This document shows positions 27,544 through 33,674 of a DNA stretch of 64,000 nucleotides, piece after piece (the first letter of the stretch is position 1; every line of letters begins with the position of its first letter). The stretch lies in assembly GCF_006345825.1 (NCBI RefSeq), contig NZ_VCIX01000085.1, positions 186,001-250,000 of the forward strand, in the 5' to 3' direction. The position numbers and the translations under genes are program-made. The notes below the pieces were generated by a model. It had not been told where the DNA came from, searched no databases, and worked only from the letters and a program-made list of their open reading frames with translations. The DNA is from Paenibacillus paridis. GTDB lineage: Bacteria > Bacillota > Bacilli > Paenibacillales > Paenibacillaceae.

Positions 27544-28095
27544 ACGCGAAAGTGTGCGAGATCGATTCGACCGGCGACTATCGTTGTATAAGACGGAGTA
27601 CACGAAAGGAGACGGTCAATCACGAACTTATAATATTTAACACAACGAAGCCTCATTCGCACTCACTAGCGCTATCATAAGCGGGACTGATTCGGTCCCT
27701 TGTTCGCACCGTGCATTTAGCGCTTATAACTACGCCACCCTACGAATAGTCGTCCGAACGCCTAGCGCGCCTAAAACGCCGTGAAAACTACGCAATGATT
27801 ACGTACGAGGAGGTGTCGACCATGTGACGCTGAACGGGGCGCGCCGACCATTAAGGTGTTATCTCTTATATTTTAAGACCTCGCGTGTTCTTATATGGTT
27901 TATATCCGCGGTATTTAATCCGTATCAGCACGAACTTAATAGAACGTATTGATATTAAGTGAGTTAAGGTCTTAATAACTTAAGTTCTTAGTAATAAAAG
28001 ATTTATAAAATACCACCGTCGACCGCGCCTGTCAATACGTTATTTTCGCGGTTATCCGTATTTATAATATTTCACACAAGAAGGAGTGACGTTAA
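27544..28095 (+). other. gene-poor stretch of the element, possible decayed phage DNA
   Basis: About 550 bp with no supported gene apart from a weak 42-codon frame listed separately. It contains GAGGAGGTG at about 27808, a good ribosome site. The frame after it is short, as if the gene body were deleted. The last 130 bp are AT-rich. No repeats or hairpins of note. Confidence 0.45.
27824..27952 (+). CDS. possible 42-residue protein or gene remnant
   Basis: GTG at 27824 lies ten bases after GGAGG. The frame reads VTLNGARRPLRCYLLYFK and on to TGA at 27950-27952. No similarity is recognised. The overlapping ATG at 27822 is followed at once by TGA. It may be what is left after deletion of a larger phage gene. 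Confidence 0.25.
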   Translation: MTLNGARRPLRCYLLYFKTSRVLIWFISAVFNPYQHELNRTY

Positions 28096-28479
28096 ATGTC
28101 CGTATCCTCAACGCATGCTAAACGCAACCCAATCGCCATAACGCAGAATTACGGCCTCATCATCGAAGACACGCAATATACGCTGTACCGCCGCCACACG
28201 GTTGACCCTACGAAAGCGCCCGGCTACGATCAACGTACGGGCCACGGAGTCTTTCGGCTGCCGGAGATTATCGCCGCGCCTACGTACGATGTGATAACGG
28301 CAACGGTCGGAAGCGTAATCGGCACCTATAACGGTGATCGCGTTAACTTGGCGGCGGCACCGCAGCTAATTGACGGCCGCGTTTTCGTAGGATTGCGCGA
28401 TGTGGCGGAGCTGTTCGGAGCGTCGGTTGCGTGGGATAACGCGAAGAAGACGGTAACTATAAAAAGAAAGCGGAGATGA
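28096..28479 (+). CDS. phage-type protein with C-terminal copper amine oxidase N-like domain
   Basis: The 127-residue protein ends in a segment typical of the copper amine oxidase N-terminal domain family: PQLIDGRVFVGLRDVAELFG and VAWDNAKKTVTIKR (about 85-125). Such domains occur in cell-wall and phage proteins of Bacillales. The N-terminal 80 residues are unrecognised. GAAGGAGTGA precedes the start. It stands seven bases before the holin, as in several phage lysis regions. Role unknown, possibly wall association. Confidence 0.65.
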   Translation: MSVSSTHAKRNPIAITQNYGLIIEDTQYTLYRRHTVDPTKAPGYDQRTGHGVFRLPEIIAAPTYDVITATVGSVIGTYNGDRVNLAAAPQLIDGRVFVGLRDVAELFGASVAWDNAKKTVTIKRKRR

Positions 28480-28486
28480 TCGCGCA

Positions 28487-28912
28487 ATGAACGGTCAAAC
28501 TTTAATTAACGGAGGCGCTGGCGTTGTCGGCGCTTTTATTGCGTTCGCATTCGGCGGCTGGTCCGAGGCGTTAACCTTTCTATTAATCGGAATTGGCGCG
28601 GACATCATAACGGGCATTTACGCGAGCATCAAAGAAGGCCGCGGATTAAATAGCGCAGTAGGCAGCGTTGGGCTGGCGAAAAAAGGGCTGATGCTGCTCG
28701 TTATACTAATCGCGCACCGTATCGACGTGCTGCTCGAATTGGAGAGCGTAGTCATGACGGCATCCGTTTACTTTTACATCGCGAACGAGCTCGTCAGCTT
28801 AGCGGAGAATTTGGGGCGCGGCGGCCTTCCATTACCGGATAAACTGCGCGACATAATCGAAGTGTTGAAACGAAAGGGAGGCGTAGGCGGTGACGGAAGC
28901 AAAGACGCTTAA
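28487..28912 (+). CDS. phage holin, phi29/Cph1-type family
   Basis: Holins form membrane lesions that let endolysin reach the wall at the end of phage growth. The 141 residues have hydrophobic segments GVVGAFIAFAFGGWSEALTF, FLLIGIGADIITGIYASI and LMLLVILIAHRIDVLLEL. The family motifs D-I-I-T-G in the second segment and VYFYIANELVSLAENLGRGG follow, ending in the usual PDKLRDIIEVLK and a charged tail. Its last 23 bases overlap the endolysin start. Confidence 0.88.
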   Translation: MNGQTLINGGAGVVGAFIAFAFGGWSEALTFLLIGIGADIITGIYASIKEGRGLNSAVGSVGLAKKGLMLLVILIAHRIDVLLELESVVMTASVYFYIANELVSLAENLGRGGLPLPDKLRDIIEVLKRKGGVGGDGSKDA

Positions 28913-29567
28913 TTACGTAGTCGACCATATACCGAAGTCGGTCGCGTGTAACAGGCGGCCAGCCAACGTAATGAACGCGTCGACGATTACGATTCATAAT
29001 ACCGGAAATCCGTCGTCGACCGCCCGCAATGAGCGCGCCTGGCTAACGAATCCGACCAATACGCGTACAGCTTCGTACCACATCGTTATAGATGAGCGCG
29101 AGGCTATCGAATGTCTGCCGCTGAACGAGAACGCATGGCACTCCGGAGACGGCAGCGGAGCGACTTCGGGCAATCGTACGTCGATCGGCGTAGAGATATG
29201 CGAAAGCGGCAATTACGCGAAGACACTCGATAACGCGGCGACTCTCGTTGCGGCGATGTAAAAAGAGCGCGGCTGGGGCGTTGACCGGCTGCGGCGCCAT
29301 TACGATTGGAGCGCGAAGATATGTCCGCGTTTGATGTACGATGGCGGCAAGTGGACGGGATGGGCAGCGTTTAAAGCGGCGGTGGTAGCGAAGATGATTC
29401 CGGTAAAGGAGGCGGACGATTTGACGAAGTTCATGGCGGTAGCTGACGCGAATAAAATCATCGCGTATCTGAGCGCGTCTTATATGGCGGCTCAGGATAG
29501 CGCTAGTCGAGCGGAGTTTAAGCGCTTGGCGGATGAGCTGCGGAGAGTTAGCGGGCAGAAAACGTAA
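28890..29567 (+). pseudogene. N-acetylmuramoyl-L-alanine amidase endolysin, interrupted by an in-frame TAA
   Basis: An Amidase_2-type endolysin that would cut the bond between muramic acid and the peptide. GTG at 28890 follows GGGAGG. The frame reads 123 codons (first zinc His in TITIHNTGN, WHSGDGSG) to TAA at 29259-29261. The same frame then continues to 29567 with KERGWGVDRLRRHYDWSAKICP, which holds the second zinc His and the Cys, and a C-terminal helical region. No frame change is needed, so a single substitution (for example TTA or CAA to TAA) explains it. The truncated product lacks two of three zinc ligands and should be inactive unless the stop is read through. Confidence 0.85.
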
Positions 29568-29580
29568 AGAGGGCACAAAT

Positions 29581-29629
29581 AGGCGCGGTCATTAGCGGAG
29601 TAAGTTCCGTTGGTGGCCGCGCCTTTTTT
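29581..29629 (+). terminator. terminator of the lysis module
   Basis: AGGCGCGG pairs with CCGCGCCT, with an inner stem AGCGGA/TCCGTT, followed by six T. Confidence 0.85.
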
Positions 29630-29641
29630 GCGTATAGGTGA

Positions 29642-29902
29642 CTATGCCTTGTTAGCAATTTTATTGAGATAACGGAGGATTTCGCCAATTCCTATAATAA
29701 TGATACCTAATGAGAGCCCGGTAACTAAATGGAACCAGCTCGTAAAAATTCCGAGAACAACACTGACGATAGCTATTAACGTTCCAACGATATTGAATGA
29801 GTTAATTGTCGATTTCTCTCCGGCTTTCGTTATTTCTGAACTACTACGTTGACTCCAGTTTGCAGCGCCATCGGTTTCTTTTACTTCGCCTTTTATTTCC
29901 AA
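29642..29902 (-). CDS. small two-helix membrane protein of unknown function
   Basis: I do not recognise the family. With a TTG start at 29902 (GGGGGCG six bases upstream) the product is 86 residues. The frame is open up to an ATG at 29956, which lacks a clear ribosome site. An N-terminal polar part (EIKGEVKETDGAANWSQ) is followed by two hydrophobic segments (IVGTLIAIVSVVLGIFTSWF and LVTGLSLGIIIIGIGEIL). It converges on the endolysin and lies in the place where temperate phages often carry exclusion or lysogenic genes. That role is only inferred. Confidence 0.6.
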   Translation of the reverse strand: MEIKGEVKETDGAANWSQRSSSEITKAGEKSTINSFNIVGTLIAIVSVVLGIFTSWFHLVTGLSLGIIIIGIGEILRYLNKIANKA

Positions 29903-30112
29903 TAGAAACGCCCCCAATATGTATGGTTTGCTATGTCTCTGAGCTGTTAAAATCATTTCAAGTTACTCAATAGTATAAACGATAGTCTACTTCGTGGGAA
30001 TAAAAAGTGAGGAGATCCGTGTCTAGACGCTCAATAGCGGAGGGTCTGGCGGATGTAAAACAGCGGAAAAACGCAGCCGCTTACGAAATACTCCGCAAAC
30101 AGCTGCGTATAT

Positions 30113-31144
30113 TTAACTAAATCGAAGCCTGCCTCGTTTCTTTTCGTTACCTTTATCGAGTAAGCTCGTAACTGGCGAAGCCATGTCGTGCTGCTCGCGT
30201 AAATCGGTACCGGTGAAGCGTACGTAAACTTGCGTCATATTTAGCGATGTGTGGCCTAGAATACGAGCCAATGCGATGGGGTCGCCTCCGCCACGTAGAA
30301 ACTTAACGGCCATGTAATGACGGAAAGTATGCGGAGATACCCGCGCGCCGGTGACTCCGACTCGTTTAGCGTATAGCTTTAACATCTTCGCAAATGTATC
30401 GCCGAAATATCGGTTCCCAAACTGCGTAAGCCATAAATAATCGTTTTCCTCAACGTTCATATACTCGATCAACTTTTCTATTTCTTTAATAGTAAGTTGT
30501 GATAACGGAATGACGCGAGTTGTATTCGTTTTAGATATTTCTGCACGAATCGTAACCTGGCGTAGTTTAAAATCGATATCGGATATTTTAAGGTTCGTCA
30601 TTTCTTTTACACGAAGCCCGCCATCAATTAATACGAGCATCATACAGTAGTCGCGGTGCCCAGTATAGACTCGTCTGTTTGGAGCTGAAAGAAGCTTTAA
30701 AACGTCCTCATCCGTAAACAGTTCGAATGTATCTTTTTCTTCTTTTTGGTAGTTAATTGCCTCTAATGGCGACTGTTTAATAATGCGTTCCTTCATTAAA
30801 TAGTTGAAGAAAACCTTAATGTTTCGAATTGAGTTATTTACGGTTCGAGGGGACAGTCCTACCTTACCGCTCGGACTCGTAGGGTGATCATCCCAGCTGA
30901 CTTTTTCAAACGTTAAATAATGTACATAATCGCGCATAAGTTCCGAGTTCATTTCGCGATCATTCTGCGTCTCAAACCACTCGCGAAACTGGTTTAAAGT
31001 TTGCGCATACGTAATGATCGTTTTCGGCGATCGCTTTTCGATACGCTTCGCCTGTAAGAATCGTTCAATCTGCGTTTCTAAATCGAATTTGACGCTGCGG
31101 CCTCGTTTTGAGGCAAACGTGTATTTAGGGTTATTACGTGTCAT
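30113..31144 (-). CDS. tyrosine recombinase (integrase) of the element
   Basis: The 343-residue protein has an N-terminal SAM-like core-binding domain (about 20-125) and a phage-integrase catalytic domain. All six active residues are visible: Arg178 (GGLRVKEM), Lys205 (ISKTNTTR), His272 and Arg275 (HTFRHYM), His298 (ILGHTS) and Tyr307 (QVYVRF). It is unlike the chromosomal XerD at 46.7 kb in its N terminus. It starts 119 bp from the right attachment repeat and reads away from it, the classic integrase position. It likely catalysed insertion into spo0A and may still be active. Confidence 0.92.
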   Translation of the reverse strand: MTRNNPKYTFASKRGRSVKFDLETQIERFLQAKRIEKRSPKTIITYAQTLNQFREWFETQNDREMNSELMRDYVHYLTFEKVSWDDHPTSPSGKVGLSPRTVNNSIRNIKVFFNYLMKERIIKQSPLEAINYQKEEKDTFELFTDEDVLKLLSAPNRRVYTGHRDYCMMLVLIDGGLRVKEMTNLKISDIDFKLRQVTIRAEISKTNTTRVIPLSQLTIKEIEKLIEYMNVEENDYLWLTQFGNRYFGDTFAKMLKLYAKRVGVTGARVSPHTFRHYMAVKFLRGGGDPIALARILGHTSLNMTQVYVRFTGTDLREQHDMASPVTSLLDKGNEKKRGRLRFS

Positions 31145-31166
31145 TTATCAGACGCCTCCATAGCGA

Positions 31167-31180
31167 TGAATTTACGCTAA
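31167..31180 (+). repeat. putative integrase arm-type site, right 1
   Basis: TGAATTTACGCTAA lies just upstream of the integrase start and shares its core with the sites at 26518 and 31236. Confidence 0.4.
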
Positions 31181-31235
31181 ATATTCCGATAAACTACGTG
31201 TCAAAGTTTATTGCAATAGCGATAAGCTGACCGAG

Positions 31236-31250
31236 TGAATTTACGCTCAA
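31236..31250 (+). repeat. putative integrase arm-type site, right 2
   Basis: TGAATTTACGCTCAA is 14 bp before the right attachment repeat and differs by one base from the left-end copy. Confidence 0.45.
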
Positions 31251-31263
31251 ATTACGTACCCAA

Positions 31264-31446
31264 ACGCCATCCCGCGTCGAACGGGCCATCCGCCATGCGA
31301 TTGAAGTCGCCTGGACGCGCGGCAACATCGACAGCATTTCGCATTTGTTTGGCTACACGATCAATATAAGCAAGTCAAAGCCTACGAATAGCGAATTTAT
31401 TGCGATGGTGGCTGATAAGCTGCGGATTGAGCATAAGGTATCATAA
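31264..31446 (+). pseudogene. stranded 3' fragment of spo0A, also the right attachment repeat (attR)
   Basis: This is an exact 183-bp copy of spo0A codons 211-270 and stop, with no start codon context or upstream frame, so it is not expressed as a protein. It is most simply the original chromosomal 3' end of spo0A left behind by integration. It is also the right-hand crossover repeat of the element. Confidence 0.9.
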
Positions 31447-31600
31447 TAAGCTCATTGAAAAGGGGGGCGTTTACGATTAAGGTAGCGTCACTGTTCCAAT
31501 GAATATTCCCGCCTCGCACTCTGCGCAAGGTTATTGGATAGTTAGACCTCGTTGTCATACAGATAGGAAACGGTCAATTCGTTTCTAGGTTTGTATAAAT
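31447..31600 (+). other. diverged homologue of the element's left end
   Basis: From 31469 the sequence TTTACGATTAAGGTAGCGTC matches TTTACGGTCAAGGTAACGTT at 26522, then CTGTTCCAATGAA against CCGTTCCGATGAA. After a gap of about 27 bp, CCTCGCACTCTG... through GTCATACAGAT matches CCTCACATTCGG... through ATCATACACGAT. Overall roughly two thirds of positions agree. See the findings for the two explanations. Confidence 0.6.
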
Positions 31601-31653
31601 AATAAGACGCCCACTAACGGATTCTTGCCGAAGGTGGGCGTCTTATTTTTTTA
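31601..31653. terminator. bidirectional terminator right of the spo0A fragment
   Basis: AATAAGACGCCCAC pairs with GTGGGCGTCTTATT over 14 bp with a 19-base loop and A/T tracts on both sides. It may be the original spo0A terminator and also serves the converging small gene at 31667. Confidence 0.85.
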
Positions 31654-31666
31654 AAAATAGAGTGGG

Positions 31667-31945
31667 CTATTTTATAAAATAAATTCTAATTAGTTGAATC
31701 AACACAAAAGCTATAGCAATAACGATTAATAGCTTCTCGATAATTTTAAGTAATTTCTGTGTGGCCTGTTCTGCATCATTCCTGGTTGGTGGCTCATCAC
31801 CAAAAGAACGTTTTTTTAAGAAAATTAAAGCAAAAACAATACAAACTAATGCATAGAAAAGATATTTAAACAAAATATGGTCAAATAATACAACAAATAG
31901 ATGAATTAAGCTTTTCCATAAATTGCCTTCAGTGGACAAAACCAT
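31667..31945 (-). CDS. small membrane protein, unknown function
   Basis: The 92 residues have two or three hydrophobic helices (IHLFVVLFDHILFKYLFYAL, YALVCIVFALIFLKK, LLIVIAIAFVLIQLIRIYFI) separated by a charged loop (GDEPPTRNDAEQATQK). AGGTG precedes the ATG. It lies 15 bp after a 30-residue membrane protein on the same strand, and the two appear to form a unit. The DNA is AT-rich compared with nearby core genes, which suggests acquired DNA. No family recognised. Confidence 0.6.
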   Translation of the reverse strand: MVLSTEGNLWKSLIHLFVVLFDHILFKYLFYALVCIVFALIFLKKRSFGDEPPTRNDAEQATQKLLKIIEKLLIVIAIAFVLIQLIRIYFIK

Positions 31946-31960
31946 CGTTTCACCTGCATA

Positions 31961-32053
31961 TTAAAATAATAATTTGAAAATAGTATAGCAGCCGAAAGCA
32001 GTAAGTGCCAAAGCGATTAATTGAATAATCGGTTTTACTTTATAAAATAGCAT
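31961..32053 (-). CDS. 30-residue single-helix membrane peptide
   Basis: ATG at 32053 follows GAAAGGATG. The peptide MLFYKVKPIIQLIALALTAF and ten more residues is a single hydrophobic helix with a basic N terminus. It sits just upstream of the 92-residue membrane protein on the same strand. Unknown function. Its size and pairing would suit a leader or small partner protein. Confidence 0.5.
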   Translation of the reverse strand: MLFYKVKPIIQLIALALTAFGCYTIFKLLF

Positions 32054-32265
32054 AGCGGCATCCTTTCTATATGGATGGATATAATTACCTAGAGTTTATC
32101 ATGGAATTTATTTTCGATTCAATTATCTGTTGAATTGTGAAGAACATCGTTGTGGGATCGTTAGAATCATAGGAGAGGTTTAAGCTAAGGCGAGCTAGTA
32201 CTGATATTCGATGGGGTTGCAAAACGTCAACGAACAGCGGTATTTTTATAGAGGGATCGGGTAAA

Positions 32266-32290
32266 CAAAAAAAGGCGTCCTCGGATGCCT
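32266..32290 (-). terminator. terminator of the 55-residue gene
   Basis: On the minus strand AGGCATCC pairs with GGACGCCT, followed by seven T, directly after the TGA stop. Confidence 0.8.
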
Positions 32291-32457
32291 CAGTTGTAAA
32301 CGACTCTTCGGTTTAAATAAACGTTGCTGCCGTATTTCTTGATTAAACCGGAGGATTCTGCTTTGATAAAGCTATGGATTTCCTTCAATCGCTGCGTTTG
32401 CGGCTGAATCGTCTCTTTTACTTTACCGTCTACGGTGACATCGAATACGATTTTCAT
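32290..32457 (-). CDS. conserved-looking 55-residue protein, unknown function
   Basis: ATG at 32457 follows AGGAAGAAGAGGTG. The 55 residues start MKIVFDVTVDGKVKETIQPQ and end YLNRRVVYN, with a strand-strand-helix pattern and no membrane segment. A good ribosome site and its own terminator support a real gene. I do not recognise it. Between 32061 and 32265 nothing else is seen. Confidence 0.65.
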   Translation of the reverse strand: MKIVFDVTVDGKVKETIQPQTQRLKEIHSFIKAESSGLIKKYGSNVYLNRRVVYN

Positions 32458-32593
32458 GACTGCACCTCTTCTTCCTAAGATGCTTTCATCATAATCCTAT
32501 TGTATTTCGGGTTGATAAACTGAAATAATGATAATTGTAATGATATTTCTGAAGCATTATCGCAGTGTAAACGAACCAGAGAGAGGTGACAGG

Positions 32594-33070
32594 ATGAAAG
32601 CTGTATACGCAGGGAGTTTCGACCCGATTACGCTCGGCCATGTTTCGGTTATTGAACGGGCATTCCATTTATTTAGCGAGGTTCATATTATTGTAGCCAA
32701 TAACCGATCGAAGAAGCATCATTTTACGATTGAACAGCGTACGGAGCTAGTGGCATTATCCATCCAGCAGCATGATAAAATAAAAATTGTCCCCTTTGAG
32801 GGCATTGTCGCAGATTATATTAATAAACATGATATTAATGTGGTCATTCGGGGCATCCGGAATGCTACCGATCTTGAATATGAGCTCCAACTGGAACAAT
32901 ATATTCGCAATACAACGATGGCAGATACCATTTATTTATCACCTTACACGCATTATATGCAAACAAGCAGCTCGCTTGTAAGAATGTTTCTGAATTCAGA
33001 TAAAACAGAGCTGGCTGCGACTTATATGGTACCGAAAGCATATACACAAATGCTGGAGTATGGGGAATGA
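32594..33070 (+). CDS. phosphopantetheine adenylyltransferase-like protein (CoaD family)
   Basis: CoaD transfers AMP to 4'-phosphopantetheine in coenzyme A synthesis. The 158 residues carry the nucleotidyltransferase motif AGSFDPITLGH, the RGIRNATDLEYELQ block and SSSLVRMF near the C terminus. The part after YELQ departs from housekeeping CoaD (QYIRNTTMADTIYLSPYTHY). This may be a second, divergent copy, with the main coaD elsewhere. ATG 32594 follows GAGAGGTGACAGG. The longer frame from 32528 has no such site. Confidence 0.75.
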   Translation: MKAVYAGSFDPITLGHVSVIERAFHLFSEVHIIVANNRSKKHHFTIEQRTELVALSIQQHDKIKIVPFEGIVADYINKHDINVVIRGIRNATDLEYELQLEQYIRNTTMADTIYLSPYTHYMQTSSSLVRMFLNSDKTELAATYMVPKAYTQMLEYGE

Positions 33071-33097
33071 TCTAAATGTTTGAAATATTTCTAAAAA

Positions 33098-33146
33098 GAA
33101 AAACCGCTGAGCTAGGATGACCATTCATCCGGCGCTCTGCGGTTTT
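33098..33146. terminator. bidirectional terminator between the CoaD-like gene and the DUF2627 gene
   Basis: AAAACCGC pairs with GCGGTTTT, with inner stem GGATGA/TCATCC, between converging genes. Confidence 0.8.
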
Positions 33147-33165
33147 GTATAAGGATGCAGCTATA

Positions 33166-33459
33166 TTAGCTTTGCGGCTTAGGCGGGCGAGGGCGTTTTT
33201 CTTTAAATCGTGGTGCCACGTAATTTCGTTTGCGGTCCCGAAAGAACGTCCAGCCTGCAATAAAACCGGCGCCAGCAGCGAACATGACAAAGCCTAGCAA
33301 AAATTTCAGCCAATCGAAATCCGGTGTAATTTTGTCATTGCCGAAATCGGAGAAATAGACAAATACGGAATCTTTCATTTTGAGGAACCCAAAGCAAGCC
33401 AGCAATCCCGGAATAACGAGCATGAGAATAGCAATAAAACGAGCAGTTACTAATTTCAT
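33166..33459 (-). CDS. DUF2627 family small membrane protein (YqzF-like)
   Basis: The 97 residues have two hydrophobic segments (FIAILMLVIPGLLACFGFLK and FLLGFVMFAAGAGFIAGWTF) and end in a basic tail FFRDRKRNYV. This is the pattern of DUF2627, found in Bacillus as YqzF beside the bkd operon, which is also the context here. GGAGACAC precedes the start. Function unknown. Confidence 0.75.
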   Translation of the reverse strand: MKLVTARFIAILMLVIPGLLACFGFLKMKDSVFVYFSDFGNDKITPDFDWLKFLLGFVMFAAGAGFIAGWTFFRDRKRNYVAPRFKEKRPRPPKPQS

Positions 33460-33674
33460 AAATACAGTGTCTCCTTATCGGTCAAAATATACAGTTAGCT
33501 TTATCATACCTTTTTCAGCATACCGTGTCTATTTCGTAAAAGCACGATGCGGGCATTCGTAAAAACAGGTACAATAGGGTTTGAAGTCGTGATACAATGC
33601 GATTGGACATGAAAAGAACCTATGAATTTAGGGCATTGGCATATATTGAAGGTAATAAGGAAGGGAATGATAGT

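Larger units (their letters stand above)
26470..31446. mobile_element. integrated element of 4,977 bp targeting the 3' end of spo0A
   Basis: Perfect 183-bp direct repeats flank the unit, and a tyrosine recombinase gene lies 119 bp inside the right repeat, pointing leftward. Cargo in order: membrane-anchored protein, non-coding stretch, Cu-amine-oxidase-like domain protein, holin, broken endolysin, small membrane protein, integrase. No capsid, tail, portal, terminase, replication or relaxase gene is present. It is either a decayed prophage reduced to its lysis module and integrase, or a small satellite. Which one is an inference. The unit rebuilds an intact spo0A on the left and strands the old 3' end on the right. 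Confidence 0.85.

Noticed and set aside
26470..31263. skin-like element that must excise for sporulation
   Set aside because: The inserted DNA leaves spo0A full length, so excision is not needed to make the protein.
31264..31446. second functional spo0A gene
   Set aside because: Only the last 61 codons are present, with no start, promoter or receiver domain.
33600..33674. sigma-54 promoter for the bkd operon
   Set aside because: TTGGCATATATTGAAG resembles the motif, but the spacing between TGGCA and TTG is too short.
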